Of a stretch of 61,694 nucleotides of DNA, positions 17,652 through 25,805 are shown in pieces. Below the pieces are notes generated by a model. That model had not been told where the DNA came from and searched no databases. It was given only the letters and a program-made list of their open reading frames with translations. Numbering within the stretch: the first letter of the stretch is position 1; every line of letters starts with the position of its first letter. The position numbers were made by a program, and so were the translations under genes. The DNA is from Polyangiaceae bacterium (GTDB lineage Bacteria; Myxococcota_A; Polyangia; Polyangiales; Polyangiaceae), in NCBI GenBank assembly GCA_029266615.1, contig JAQSWN010000040.1, positions 1 through 61,694 on the forward strand, in the 5' to 3' direction.

Positions 17652-18557
17652 CTACAGGTAGCGGATCTCACCCAGCCGCAGAACCCGCGTGTTGACCGGC
17701 GCTTCCAGCTTTTCGCGATCGAAGTGCGACAGGTAGTACTCGAGCGAGAGGCGTGTCTCCCCCCTCGCGAGCGTCACGGCGAACGACGGCTGACGCCCTG
17801 GGTAACGCAGCGTGCTCCCGGCCGCGCGGATGAAGATGGGCGTCCCGTGCTGAATGGAGACGGAACGTTCGGTGAAGAACACGTTGATGCGACCGAGGAT
17901 CTGATTGCAGAGCTCGCCCACCAAATCTTCCATTCGGTCGACTCGCAGTGGCCTCACGCCGGGCAGCAAGCTCTCGTAGATTTTTCGCGCGCTCTCGCTC
18001 GTGATGCCGACCATGAGGTGCCCAGAAACCCCGCCGGAAAAGGGAATGACCGCGCTGAGGTCCGAGAGCGCGGTTTGGTTCCCGACCAGGAACGCGCCGC
18101 CTTCCACCTCGAACCCCGGCATGGTGCCGAGCACCTCCAGCGCGGCGCGCTTCACGGCTTCTTGAATGGGCTTCGGGTAGAAATGCGCGGCGAGCAAGTC
18201 CGAGATGGCAGCGCGCAGCTCGTTGGTGCGGAAAGGCTCGGGGATGAGGCTGTCGGGACCCGGGCCGTGGGGCCCCGAAACGGGACCGGAAGGGGTGTCC
18301 GACGTCGCGCCCCAGATGATGCGGGTGTCGGGCGCCAAATCACGCACGCGCCCGAGAAAGTCTAGGCCCCCAACTTTGGTCGCGGCGGAGCTCGCGATGA
18401 TGAGCGACAGCGAAGGCTTGGCTTCCATGAACTCCAGTGCCGCCCCGAGCGTCGGCACCCAGATGACTCCGAAGCCGAGCTCGGTCAGCTCCTCCATCAC
18501 GAAGCTCAACGCGCCGCTCGCGGTGTCGACGACGAGGACTTTCTTGTCCACGCTCAT
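17652..18557 (-). CDS. Receiver-like domain fused to CheX-type phosphatase domain
   Basis: The 301-residue protein has an N-terminal REC-like domain, residues 1-125 (KKVLVVDTASGAL, PSLSLIIASSAATKVGGLDF). It lacks the canonical phospho-acceptor: the strand reads LIIASSA instead of ending in Asp, so it is probably a pseudo-receiver. The C-terminal domain, residues 135-301, looks like CheX, with the MEDLVGELCNQILGRIN helix carrying the Glu and Asn used by CheC/CheX phosphatases to dephosphorylate CheY-P. It overlaps the CheY gene by ATGA, so it probably acts on that CheY. Confidence 0.78.
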   Translation of the reverse strand: MSVDKKVLVVDTASGALSFVMEELTELGFGVIWVPTLGAALEFMEAKPSLSLIIASSAATKVGGLDFLGRVRDLAPDTRIIWGATSDTPSGPVSGPHGPGPDSLIPEPFRTNELRAAISDLLAAHFYPKPIQEAVKRAALEVLGTMPGFEVEGGAFLVGNQTALSDLSAVIPFSGGVSGHLMVGITSESARKIYESLLPGVRPLRVDRMEDLVGELCNQILGRINVFFTERSVSIQHGTPIFIRAAGSTLRYPGRQPSFAVTLARGETRLSLEYYLSHFDREKLEAPVNTRVLRLGEIRYL

Positions 18558-18988
18558 TTAGCGCTATCCGGACTCGGCGGGCTCGGCGCGGCCACTTGCT
18601 GGGAGGGCACGCTGGAGGCGCGGCCGAACAGCGCTTTTTCAATCGCCTTCCACAGGAGCTCGGTCTTCACGGGCTTGAGGATCCATGCGTTGGCGCCAGC
18701 CCGCTTTCCCTCCTCCGCGCGCGTGGTAGCGGCGTCGGACGTGAGGATGAAGATTGGCGTCGTGGCGTATTCGGGGAGCTTGCGCAGCTCCTCAACCATG
18801 CGGATGCCGTCCATGACCGGCATGTGAATGTCGGCGACGACCAAGTCGACGAGGTTCTCGCGCGCCCGCCAAAGGCCCTCGCTACCGTTCTCGGCCTCCA
18901 CGATGCGCGCACCTTTGGCTTCCAGCGCGGCTCGCAGCTGCGAGCGAACGAGGGATGAATCGTCAACGATTAGGATCGACCACGTCAT
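18554..18988 (-). CDS. CheY-like single-domain response regulator
   Basis: The 144-residue receiver has all conserved residues: Asp9-Asp10, phospho-acceptor Asp53 in VVADIHMPVMDG, Thr83 in FILTSD and Lys105 in ILKPVK. A Ser/Pro-rich tail of about 20 residues follows. It is the first gene of a two-gene unit with the downstream REC-CheX gene, sharing ATGA at 18554-18557. The pairing of receiver and phosphatase implies rapid switching of a phosphorelay output. No chemoreceptor or CheA is in the window. Confidence 0.92.
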   Translation of the reverse strand: MTWSILIVDDSSLVRSQLRAALEAKGARIVEAENGSEGLWRARENLVDLVVADIHMPVMDGIRMVEELRKLPEYATTPIFILTSDAATTRAEEGKRAGANAWILKPVKTELLWKAIEKALFGRASSVPSQQVAAPSPPSPDSAK

Positions 18989-19098
18989 GGCATGCCTCGC
19001 GCTATTGCGGCCTCCGTTGCGATCGACCGCGAACCCTGAAGCTTAATACAAATGCCCGCTTTCGCGAGCGCACGGTACCGCCGCAAGCGCAAACAAGC

Positions 19099-19114
19099 GC
19101 AACTTTTTGGTTGC
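19099..19114. promoter_or_regulatory. Inverted repeat GCAAC-N6-GTTGC (distal copy)
   Basis: GCAAC-TTTTTG-GTTGC, followed by ATG. It has the same 5-6-5 format and the same trailing ATG as the copy at 19142-19157, 43 bp away centre to centre (about four helical turns). It is a likely operator for the ArsR protein encoded at 19594. Confidence 0.55.
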
Positions 19115-19141
19115 ATGTAGGAGCACGTGGGCTAAGGGTAC

Positions 19142-19157
19142 GCAACCTGGAGGTTGC
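19142..19157. promoter_or_regulatory. Inverted repeat GCAAC-N6-GTTGC covering the RBS
   Basis: GCAAC-CTGGAG-GTTGC abuts the start codon at 19158 and contains the GGAGG ribosome-binding site. In RNA it can fold as GCAACCT-GG-AGGTTGC, masking the RBS. It is either an ArsR operator, a translational switch, or both. Confidence 0.55.
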
Positions 19158-19610
19158 ATGAATACCGATTCAATCGAGAAACGTACCGTGCTTGCGGCTC
19201 CTCTCGCGCGAGTGTGGCGCGCCATCAGCGATTCCCGCGAGTTCGGCGAATGGTTCCGCATGGAATTCGAGGGACCGTTCTGCGAAGGCGCAAGGGTCCG
19301 CGGCCGCATCACCTACCCTGGCTACGAACACCTGAGCGGAGAGCTGGTGATCGAGCGCGTCGTGCCGCCGAGCTACTTGTCGTATCGCTGGCACCCGCAC
19401 GCCGTCGACCCGAAGCGCGACTATTCGCACGAGCCGATGACGCTCGTCGAATTCGAGCTGAAGGAGGTGCCGGGCGGTACGGAGCTCACGATCCGCGAGT
19501 CCGGGTTCGCCGCGATTCCGGCGGGGCGCGGCCTGGAAGCGCTGCGCATGAACACCGGAGGCTGGGACGAGCAGCTTCAGAACGTGAGCCGATATGTCGC
19601 GAGCCCCTAG
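19158..19610 (+). CDS. SRPBCC (AHSA1-like) domain protein
   Basis: The 150-residue protein starts at ATG 19158, with GGAGG four bases upstream; a longer frame from 19107 reads through the operator. The pattern KRTVLAAPLARVWRAISDSREFGEWF, then ITYPGYEHLSGELVIERVVPPSYLSYRW and GGWDEQLQNV, is typical of AHSA1/START-like hydrophobic-ligand-binding folds. It overlaps the ArsR gene by 17 bp. ArsR-SRPBCC pairs are widespread, with the ArsR controlling the pair; the bound ligand is unknown. Confidence 0.9.
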   Translation: MNTDSIEKRTVLAAPLARVWRAISDSREFGEWFRMEFEGPFCEGARVRGRITYPGYEHLSGELVIERVVPPSYLSYRWHPHAVDPKRDYSHEPMTLVEFELKEVPGGTELTIRESGFAAIPAGRGLEALRMNTGGWDEQLQNVSRYVASP

Positions 19611-19941
19611 CGTCAGCGTTCGGCGCGCAGCGGAAGCGGCTCTGGTCTTCGCCGCGTTGGGTGACGAGACGCGTCTGCAGCTGCTGTCGCGTTTGTGCCA
19701 CGAAGGGCCGTTGTCCATCACTCGCCTGAGTGAGGGCGCCAGTATCAGCCGCCAGGCGGTCACGAAGCACTTGGTCACCTTGAAAAGCTCCGGGCTGCTC
19801 GAAGCCAAACGACAGGGCCGCGAGCGCGTCTACCAGTTCGCGCCCGCGCGGCTCCAAGCCGCGCGTCGCTACCTGGACCAAGTCTCCACGCAGTGGGACG
19901 ACGCGATCGATCGGCTCCGCGCGCACGTGGAAGAGACGTAG
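19594..19941 (+). CDS. ArsR-family winged-helix regulator
   Basis: The 115-residue protein has the ArsR core: FAALGDETRLQLLSRLC, ITRLSEGASISRQAVTKHL (recognition helix) and LKSSGLLEAKRQGRERVYQF (wing). There is no CxC metal-binding motif, so it belongs to the non-metal ArsR group usually paired with SRPBCC genes. It is translated from within the end of the SRPBCC gene. The two matching inverted repeats upstream (19099-19157) are good candidates for autoregulation. Confidence 0.92.
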   Translation: MSRAPSVSVRRAAEAALVFAALGDETRLQLLSRLCHEGPLSITRLSEGASISRQAVTKHLVTLKSSGLLEAKRQGRERVYQFAPARLQAARRYLDQVSTQWDDAIDRLRAHVEET

Positions 19942-19976
19942 GCGTTCGTTGGCACGCGGCTCGCTATGGCTCGCGC

Positions 19977-20354
19977 ATGCCGACCAAAGATCCCGCGGGG
20001 GGACTGACGAGTGAAGGCCGTCGCTACTTCGCCCGTAAAGAGGGCGCACGTCTGAAGCCGGGCGTGAAAGGCCCCGCGGACACGCCGGAGAAGATGCGCC
20101 GCAAGGGCTCGTTCCTGCGACGCCACTTCGCAACTCTCCGCGGTCCCCTCGTGAACGACGCGGGTAAGCCAACTCGACTCGCGCTATCTGCGCACGCCTG
20201 GGGCGAGCCTGTACCGCGAACCGTGAGCGCGGCGCGCAGACTAGCTGAGAAGGGCGCTCGCCTCCTCGAGCGCTACGCGAAGAGCAAATCCCGGCCAGCC
20301 GCCAAGAAGCGTGCGGCCAAGAAGACCGTGCGAAGGAGCGCCCATGCCCGCTGA
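19977..20354 (+). CDS. Small basic protein, DUF6321-like
   Basis: The 125-residue protein starts at ATG 19977, 35 bp after the arsR stop. The N-terminal signature MPTKDPAGGLTSEGRRYFAR, then LKPGVKGPADTPEKMRRKGSF and LRRHF, matches a conserved bacterial family of unknown function (DUF6321, recalled and not checked). The C-terminus is Lys/Arg/Ala-rich like histone tails, which suggests DNA association. The gene overlaps the next, also very basic, protein by 11 bp, so the two are probably made together. Confidence 0.7.
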   Translation: MPTKDPAGGLTSEGRRYFARKEGARLKPGVKGPADTPEKMRRKGSFLRRHFATLRGPLVNDAGKPTRLALSAHAWGEPVPRTVSAARRLAEKGARLLERYAKSKSRPAAKKRAAKKTVRRSAHAR

Positions 20355-20598
20355 GAAGAAGAACTCGTTGGTGGCCAACATCAATCGCCGGAAACGTGCC
20401 GGGAAGAGTCGTAGCAAGGCCGCGTCGACGGTTTCGCGCGAGAGCTACGACCAGATGCAAAAGGGCTGGCCCAAGTCCCGCAAAAAGAAGACCGCGACCA
20501 AAAAGAAGACCGCGACCAAAAAGAAGACCGCGACCAAAAAGAAGACCGCGACCAAAAAGAAGACCGCGACCAAAAAGAAGACCGCCAAGCGCGGCTAG
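20344..20598 (+). CDS. Small Lys-rich protein with KKKTAT repeats
   Basis: The 84-residue protein starts at ATG 20344. The first 48 residues (NSLVANINRRKRAGKSRSKA, then STVSRESYDQMQKGW) match a known family of short stress-associated proteins whose function is unknown. The tail is five KKKTAT units and a partial sixth, encoded by identical 18-bp repeats. Such H1-like tails bind DNA nonspecifically. The stop abuts the stop of the convergent hydrolase gene with no gap. Confidence 0.75.
   Translation: MPAEKKNSLVANINRRKRAGKSRSKAASTVSRESYDQMQKGWPKSRKKKTATKKKTATKKKTATKKKTATKKKTATKKKTAKRG
20482..20585 (+). repeat. Perfect 18-bp tandem repeat in coding sequence
   Basis: The unit AAAAAGAAGACCGCGACC occurs five times without a mismatch (20482-20571), plus 14 bases of a sixth. 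Each unit encodes KKKTAT. Perfect identity, including wobble bases, points to recent slippage expansion; because 18 is divisible by 3, copy changes keep the frame. Confidence 0.95.
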
Positions 20599-21300
20599 CT
20601 ACTCAGCGAACAACCACGGCAGAGCCGCGCTCACTCGCTCTTGCACCTCACCCATGGGCGTGTGCCCCGCGCCGAACGCGTACTCCACGCGCACGTCGAC
20701 GCCGCCGCGCGCAATCCACCGGGCAGACTCGCTCGCGGCGGCGTTGCAGTCTTTCGTGCCGCAGGCGAAAAGGATCCGTTTGCCTCCCGCCTTGGCGAAG
20801 GCACGAGCGCGCGGCACGTTCCACCGCTCGAATCCCTCCACGAGCACCAGCCGCGAAAACTTGCCGCCGTGCTTGGCGATGATGGCGCTGCCCATGCTCG
20901 ATCCTTGAGAAAAGCCGACGTAAGTGCCGCCCGGAGCAATGCGCGGCTCGGCGGCGCGAGCCGCGCGCTCTGCCGCGACGAGCTCCGCCTCGAGCGCGTG
21001 CTGGGTGCGGTAGTAGTAGCCGCCCCCCTTGCCCAGCGACGTGCCGCGCAAACACACGACGAAGCTCCGCTCGCCCAGCAAGCGACTCCAGTAATCGCAC
21101 TCCCACTCTGGACTACCTCCCGCGCCGTGGGCAGCGACGACGAGGGGTCGGGCCTCCGCGCCGGCCGGCACGAACATGACCGCGGGCAAAAAGCCCGGCA
21201 CGTCCAGGGCGCGCGGCGCGGCCAAGGGCTTTCGCTCCGTGGCGCTCGCCGTTGAACATCCGGCGAGCAGAATTGAAAACAGCAAACGAGCTGCGCTCAT
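20599..21300 (-). CDS. Alpha/beta hydrolase, lipoprotein
   Basis: The 233-residue protein starts at ATG 21300. The signal peptide ends in LAGC (Cys15). The fold is alpha/beta hydrolase: PLVVAAHGAGGSPEW (oxyanion region), nucleophile in GFSQGSSMG, a late ILFACGTKDCNAAASE carrying the probable Asp, and AGHTPMGE with the His. A Cys pair may be a disulfide. The class resembles secreted polyhydroxybutyrate-depolymerase/phospholipase-like esterases. Convergent with the KKKTAT gene, stop to stop. Confidence 0.82.
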   Translation of the reverse strand: MSAARLLFSILLAGCSTASATERKPLAAPRALDVPGFLPAVMFVPAGAEARPLVVAAHGAGGSPEWECDYWSRLLGERSFVVCLRGTSLGKGGGYYYRTQHALEAELVAAERAARAAEPRIAPGGTYVGFSQGSSMGSAIIAKHGGKFSRLVLVEGFERWNVPRARAFAKAGGKRILFACGTKDCNAAASESARWIARGGVDVRVEYAFGAGHTPMGEVQERVSAALPWLFAE

Positions 21301-21414
21301 CCGGCACTGCAAAGCAAGGAGCGCGCCGTGCGGCTTTCCGCTCGCACCAGAAACCAGCGGCGCGAGTGCCTATGGCTTCCCCGTAGTGAGGTCTGTACAA
21401 GTCAGTGGCATTTC

Positions 21415-23124
21415 ATGATGAGAGCTTGGAAGGGCTGGTTCGTCGTCGCGGTGGGCGCCGCGTGCGCACTTGGCTGCAGCAGCAAGAAGGGCGCTGAAAA
21501 GGGGGAAGAAGGCGGTGCTCCGAGCGTCGCCGGCACGGGCGGCAAGGAGGCGGGCGGCTCTGTCGCGGTGGACGCAGGCGCGCCGGCCGAAGGCGGCAAC
21601 GGCGCAGCGCTCGACCCGTGCGAGGGAGTCACGGCCCAGGGCGACTGCGTAACCCCAGACCGCGCACGAGCGTGCGTGGTGCCGACCGGCAATGGCACGC
21701 CCATGCTGGTCACCACGGACTGTCGTGAGTTCGAGCATTGCGATACGAGTAGAGGCCAAGCGCGCTGCGTGCTGAACGAAGACGCCTGTGTCCCCGGGCA
21801 GTCGGAGTGTATGGACGCGAAAGACCTGAGCACGTGCGACGCGAGCGGCTCCTGGCAGCGCGAGACGTGCGCCGGAAGTTGCCGTCAAAGCGCGCTCGGA
21901 GGCTTCTGTGTGGACCAGGCCGCGAGCGGCACCTTCGAAGGCCGGCTGCTCTACGAAGCCGTCGGTCCCTACGAAGATTACAGCGACTGGTCGGACACCT
22001 CCGTCGCTCTGCCGGCGGAAGGCGTGCTGGTCATGGCCGGCGACGGCACGGACTGGGTGGACGCGGCCCTGGTGGGCGAGGACGGCAGCTTTACCGTCCA
22101 AGTTCCGGCGACGGCCACCGGCGACGAGCAGCTCGCGTTCTTCCTGATTCATCCGGATCCTACGGGAGCGTTCGCGCAGTTCGGCGTGTTCGATCCTGAC
22201 GTGCCGAGCGGGGTGGTCAGCCCGGAAGAGATCCGAGGCGGCCAGGCGTGGAGCTGGTCCGCACCGCTCGCGGACCTCACGAAGGGGCAGGACATTCGCA
22301 TCGGCGAAAACGAGGGCAGCGGAGCGATTCACATCTACAACCGTCTGCTGCACGTGCAGCGCATCGTGAGCGAATTCTACGGTGACTCGCCGGGCACGAT
22401 CGCGGCGTGGATGCATCTCAACACGGCTTGGGATTGCGGCGCCTGCTTCGCGCCCTGGGGAGCCGAAGTCGCCTCCATGCCGTTCGACTCGCAGCTGTTC
22501 GTCTCCGCGACGGCGGAGGACCGCGCGTACTGGTCCGACGCCGTGACCATCCACGAAGCCGGGCACTACACGATGTGGAGCTACGGCGTGTCTCCGAACG
22601 AAGGCGGTCCACATTGCTTGGGTCAGCCGACGGCGCCGGGTCAAGCGTGGAGCGAAGGTTGGGCGACCGGCTTTTCGAGCATCTTGCGCGACAATCCCGT
22701 GTACTGGGACAAGCAAGGAGGGTCCATGTTCTGGTTCAGCCTTCGAGAGCGGGCGTACGACCAAGTGCAGTGGCGGCGTCCGCGCGCCAGCGCCGGCCTG
22801 CAGCAACTCATCGACGAGAACGAGGTCGCGGCGATGCTCTATGGTCTATCGACGGATCCGGACGTCGGCAGTGACGTCGTGCTCGCCGGTTTGACCACGC
22901 CCAGCGTGACCGCGCCGGACTTCAAGCGCGGTTACACACGCCACGTCTGGGACATGCGAGATTGCGAGCCCACCGGCTACCACGATACCGGCGAGAGCTC
23001 GCCGATGTTCGCGGACTACTTGGACGGCTTGGTATGTGGCGGTGTTCCCGCAGCCGCCGTCGACCGCAGCACGAGTCCGCGTCAGTACTACCCCTACCCC
23101 AGCGAAAGCCCGATTTGCCAGTGA
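21415..23124 (+). CDS. Lipoprotein with HEAGH metalloprotease-like motif
   Basis: ATG 21415 (or the next codon) gives 569 residues; the lipobox is ALGC (Cys21), and a Gly/Ala/Glu spacer follows. The next part, to about residue 165, is Cys-rich (VTAQGDCVTPDRARACV, CSSWQRETCAGSC-like), as in myxobacterial DNA-surface proteins. The C-terminal half contains AVTIHEAGHYTMW; HEAGH is at residues 380-384, a gluzincin/metzincin-type zinc site, and HLNTAWDCGACF lies before it. The third ligand is not evident. A secreted zinc peptidase is likely but unproven. It is followed closely by another lipoprotein gene. Confidence 0.75.
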   Translation: MMRAWKGWFVVAVGAACALGCSSKKGAEKGEEGGAPSVAGTGGKEAGGSVAVDAGAPAEGGNGAALDPCEGVTAQGDCVTPDRARACVVPTGNGTPMLVTTDCREFEHCDTSRGQARCVLNEDACVPGQSECMDAKDLSTCDASGSWQRETCAGSCRQSALGGFCVDQAASGTFEGRLLYEAVGPYEDYSDWSDTSVALPAEGVLVMAGDGTDWVDAALVGEDGSFTVQVPATATGDEQLAFFLIHPDPTGAFAQFGVFDPDVPSGVVSPEEIRGGQAWSWSAPLADLTKGQDIRIGENEGSGAIHIYNRLLHVQRIVSEFYGDSPGTIAAWMHLNTAWDCGACFAPWGAEVASMPFDSQLFVSATAEDRAYWSDAVTIHEAGHYTMWSYGVSPNEGGPHCLGQPTAPGQAWSEGWATGFSSILRDNPVYWDKQGGSMFWFSLRERAYDQVQWRRPRASAGLQQLIDENEVAAMLYGLSTDPDVGSDVVLAGLTTPSVTAPDFKRGYTRHVWDMRDCEPTGYHDTGESSPMFADYLDGLVCGGVPAAAVDRSTSPRQYYPYPSESPICQ

Positions 23125-23132
23125 GGCCCGCC

Positions 23133-23663
23133 ATGCGCATTCCTTCCGTTTGCATTTTCATCTCGGCGCTCGCGGCGTGTCACAGCGGCGAGCCCGCGCC
23201 GGAACGGCAGCCGGCCGTCTCCACGCCCCCCCCGCGCCAAGCGCCGGAGCTGGGCCCGCACCGCAGCCCAGTTTCGGTGAAGCTGGCCGGCCCGGAGCAG
23301 GTCACGGCTGGGCAAGACATCGAGGTAGTGGCGCGCATCGACCGGCGTGTCGGGAGCGACGCGGCGGTTTCGATTGCGCTGCAGCTGCCGGACGGCGCGC
23401 GGCTCGTCTCCGGCAACCCGAACGAGGTGCTGCCGTCCGGCAACGGCGTGGTGGAGCGGCGCTTCGTCGTGCATCTGGATCGCGTACCCAGTACGGACAT
23501 TCAAGTCGTGGCCGAGACGAACAGCACCTCCTTCGGCGCGCACGCGAAGAGCGCGTACCGCTTCGGTCGCCCCGAGCCTCGCTTTGCGGAGCCGCCGCGC
23601 AGCGGTAAGCAGGTCCAGGTGGGCGGCCGCGAAGTGGGCAAGCCGATTCGGCTGCAGCCTTAG
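23133..23663 (+). CDS. Small lipoprotein, unknown
   Basis: The 176-residue protein starts at ATG 23133, only 8 bp after the previous stop, so the two genes are probably one unit. The signal peptide ends in LAAC, followed by a Pro/Glu/Ala spacer. The body has SVKLAGPEQVTAGQDIEVVARI, ALQLPDGARLVSGNP and FVVHLDRV, an Ig-like beta-sandwich pattern (bacterial adhesion or fibronectin-like). Its product probably acts with the HEAGH protein at the surface. Function unknown. Confidence 0.7.
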   Translation: MRIPSVCIFISALAACHSGEPAPERQPAVSTPPPRQAPELGPHRSPVSVKLAGPEQVTAGQDIEVVARIDRRVGSDAAVSIALQLPDGARLVSGNPNEVLPSGNGVVERRFVVHLDRVPSTDIQVVAETNSTSFGAHAKSAYRFGRPEPRFAEPPRSGKQVQVGGREVGKPIRLQP

Positions 23664-23669
23664 CCAGTA

Positions 23670-24842
23670 CTAGAGCGCCCGCTCGAGCACGGCCGAAAGC
23701 TCCGCGGCGGTGAGCGCGATGGGGTTGCCCTTCATGCTGCTCGCCACTGCCGCTTTCGCGACGATTTCGGGGACGTGAGACGCCGTCATGCCGTAGCTGG
23801 ACAACCCCGGAACCGCGAGCTCCGACGTGAGCTGCCGCACGAACGCGATGCCGTCTTCGATTTGGGCCGACTCGTTTCCGGTCAACACCCGCGCCACGCG
23901 CTCGAAGCGCGGCAGAGCTTCGCTGTGCGGCTGGCGCGCGCGGAGGGCGGCGACGTTGGCTTCCATCACCAGCGGCAACAGCCGCGCGCACACCGCACCA
24001 TGCGGGCTCTCGAATTGTCCGCCGACGGGGGCCGCGAAGCCGTGCACGGCGCCGAGCTTGGCGTTGGCGAGCGATAGCCCGCCGAACAACGAGCAGAGCG
24101 CCATGTCCTCGCGCGCGGCGAGGTCCGCGCCCTCTCGAAACGCGCGCGCGAGCGACCGGGCCCCGCGCCGCATACCTTCCAGGGCCAGCGCGTCCGTCAG
24201 CGGATTGTGCTGCCCACTCACGTACGGCTCGAGACACTGCGTGAGCGCGTCGAGCCCGGTGGCAGCCGTGACCGACGGGGGCATGCCGAGGGTGAGCTCC
24301 GGATCCACGAGCGCCAGGGCCGGCAGCATCGAGTCGTGGCGCAGGCTCGCTTTCACGCCGTGTGCGGCGGAAGCGAGGACCGCGTTCTTCGTCACCTCCG
24401 CGCCCGTCCCTGCCGTCGTCGGCACGGCGATGAGCGGGAGCGCCGGGTGGGGCAGCGGGCGCGCCTTGCCGACCACCTCTAGGTACTCGAACGGATCTTG
24501 CGGATTCGCGAGCAACGCCGCGGCCGCTTTTCCGAGGTCCAAAACACTTCCGCCGCCGCACGCCACCACCAGCTCGACGCGGATGGTCTGCCCCACGGCG
24601 ACGGCGGCCAGCGCGTCCTCCACTCGCGGCTCTCCGATCACCCGGACGTGGACGAGCTCGACACCGGCCGCGCGCAGCTGCTGCTCGAGCGCGGCGTGAC
24701 GCTCGGCGCTCTTGCCCGTCACCCACAACGCGCGAGAGCCGTAGGCGCGCGCCCGCTCGCCCAAAGACGTCGCCGTGCCGGAGCCGAACACGATACGCCC
24801 GGCGCTTAGGAACTCGAACGGGCGCACGTTGGCCGCGCTCAT
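23670..24842 (-). CDS. Iron-type alcohol dehydrogenase
   Basis: The 390-residue protein has the group III ADH fold: N-terminal nucleotide-binding domain with [15 protein letters not shown], then [15 protein letters not shown]. The metal site has Asp in [14 protein letters not shown], His in [12 protein letters not shown] and His in SPHGAVCA; the second His of the family is Gln here, as in a recognised subgroup. The subgroup covers lactaldehyde/hydroxyacid and maleylacetate-like reductases. It is coupled by ATGA overlap to an ABM monooxygenase, which suggests an aromatic or quinone-related oxidation. Confidence 0.9.
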   Translation of the reverse strand: MSAANVRPFEFLSAGRIVFGSGTATSLGERARAYGSRALWVTGKSAERHAALEQQLRAAGVELVHVRVIGEPRVEDALAAVAVGQTIRVELVVACGGGSVLDLGKAAAALLANPQDPFEYLEVVGKARPLPHPALPLIAVPTTAGTGAEVTKNAVLASAAHGVKASLRHDSMLPALALVDPELTLGMPPSVTAATGLDALTQCLEPYVSGQHNPLTDALALEGMRRGARSLARAFREGADLAAREDMALCSLFGGLSLANAKLGAVHGFAAPVGGQFESPHGAVCARLLPLVMEANVAALRARQPHSEALPRFERVARVLTGNESAQIEDGIAFVRQLTSELAVPGLSSYGMTASHVPEIVAKAAVASSMKGNPIALTAAELSAVLERAL

Positions 24843-25159
24843 GCGTCGCGCGTGCTCCAGCGAGGCTCGTCCGGGCAGAGGCTCTGGTATTTCACGCTCG
24901 TGCGCGGGCTCGCCATCATGTCCACGACCGCGTCGCGCCAGGCCGCGTAGTGCGCGGTTTCCTTGTGTTGGGCGGGTGCCTCTGCAGTCTTGTACGCCTC
25001 TACCAACACGAAGCGCGTCGGGTCGTCCGCCTGCTGCACGACGTCGAACCGGGCCACGCCCGGCTCCTTCAGGCTGGCTTCGGCGTTGAGGCGCGTAGCC
25101 GTAATGAAAGCCGCGAGGTGCTCGGGCTTGACGTGAACTTGGACGTGCACGACCAACAT
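24839..25159 (-). CDS. ABM-domain (antibiotic biosynthesis monooxygenase) protein
   Basis: The 106-residue protein is a dimeric ferredoxin-like fold: [54 protein letters not shown] and [13 protein letters not shown]. These patterns match YgiN/LsrG-type ABM proteins, which act on quinols or on small carbonyls without cofactors. It is first in a two-gene unit with the Fe-ADH, with the ATGA overlap at 24839-24842. It faces the NsrR-like gene across a 190-bp divergent region. Confidence 0.88.
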   Translation of the reverse strand: MLVVHVQVHVKPEHLAAFITATRLNAEASLKEPGVARFDVVQQADDPTRFVLVEAYKTAEAPAQHKETAHYAAWRDAVVDMMASPRTSVKYQSLCPDEPRWSTRDA

Positions 25160-25349
25160 CCGCCGATCATCGGCCGGACCCGCCGACAGTCAACGCCATT
25201 TCTCGCCGCGCCACCCCCGCCGGCTCTGACCTATGCGGCAAATTGGCCAAAATCCAGCTTTTTTCAGAATCCGCTGGCCTGCCGCCGTGCGGCGTTTAAA
25301 CTTGTGCCGCGTATACAACTTATAACCCTCCAGGGTCCCGACCGCTCGC

Positions 25350-25805
25350 ATGCAGCTGACGCTATTCTCCGACTACTCCCTGCGAATCCTGCTCTACCTA
25401 ACGATGCATCGCGGCCGCCGCGTCGCGTTGCCGGAGATCAGCACTGCCTATGGCATTTCGCAAAACCACCTCGTCAAGGTGGTGCAGCGCTTGATTGAGC
25501 AGGGCTGGGTCGAGAGTGTGCGCGGTCGCGGCGGAGGTTTGTCACTCGCCCGCGAGCCGGCGGACATCAACGTCGCGAACGTGGTGCGGATGACAGAGCC
25601 CCACATGAACCTGGTCGAGTGCTTCGACTCGAAGACCAACACGTGCCCCATCGATCTCGCCTGCGGCTTGAAGAAGGTGCTCCTACGGGCTCGAGAGGCG
25701 TTTTTGAAGGAGCTGGAGCAGCACACGCTGGCGGACTTCGAGCCGCGCGCGCCCGCGCTCATCAAGCTATGGCGAAACGAGCTCGCCGCCGCGGAGGCGA
25801 CATGA
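25350..25805 (+). CDS. Rrf2-family regulator, NsrR-like
   Basis: The 151-residue winged-helix protein begins MQLTLFSDYSLRILLYLTMH, as NsrR does. Cys91, Cys99 and Cys105 lie in ECFDSKTNTCPIDLACGL, and Asp8 is present: this is the ligand set of the NO-sensing [4Fe-4S] cluster in NsrR. The DNA-binding helix is in ISQNHLVKVVQRLIEQGW. It probably represses genes whose products detoxify nitric oxide. The stop overlaps the start of the next gene (ATGA), a c-haem lipoprotein, so the regulator and its target are likely one unit. I saw no clear NsrR palindrome upstream. Confidence 0.9.
   Translation: MQLTLFSDYSLRILLYLTMHRGRRVALPEISTAYGISQNHLVKVVQRLIEQGWVESVRGRGGGLSLAREPADINVANVVRMTEPHMNLVECFDSKTNTCPIDLACGLKKVLLRAREAFLKELEQHTLADFEPRAPALIKLWRNELAAAEAT

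Noticed and set aside
23302..24726. 474-codon minus-strand frame overlapping the Fe-ADH
   Set aside because: It is a shifted frame of the ADH gene and lacks any domain signature.
25295..25326. Promoter of the NsrR-like gene with TTGTGC and TATAAC boxes
   Set aside because: The spacer would be only 13 bp, too short for a sigma70 promoter, and no NsrR-type palindrome is visible.
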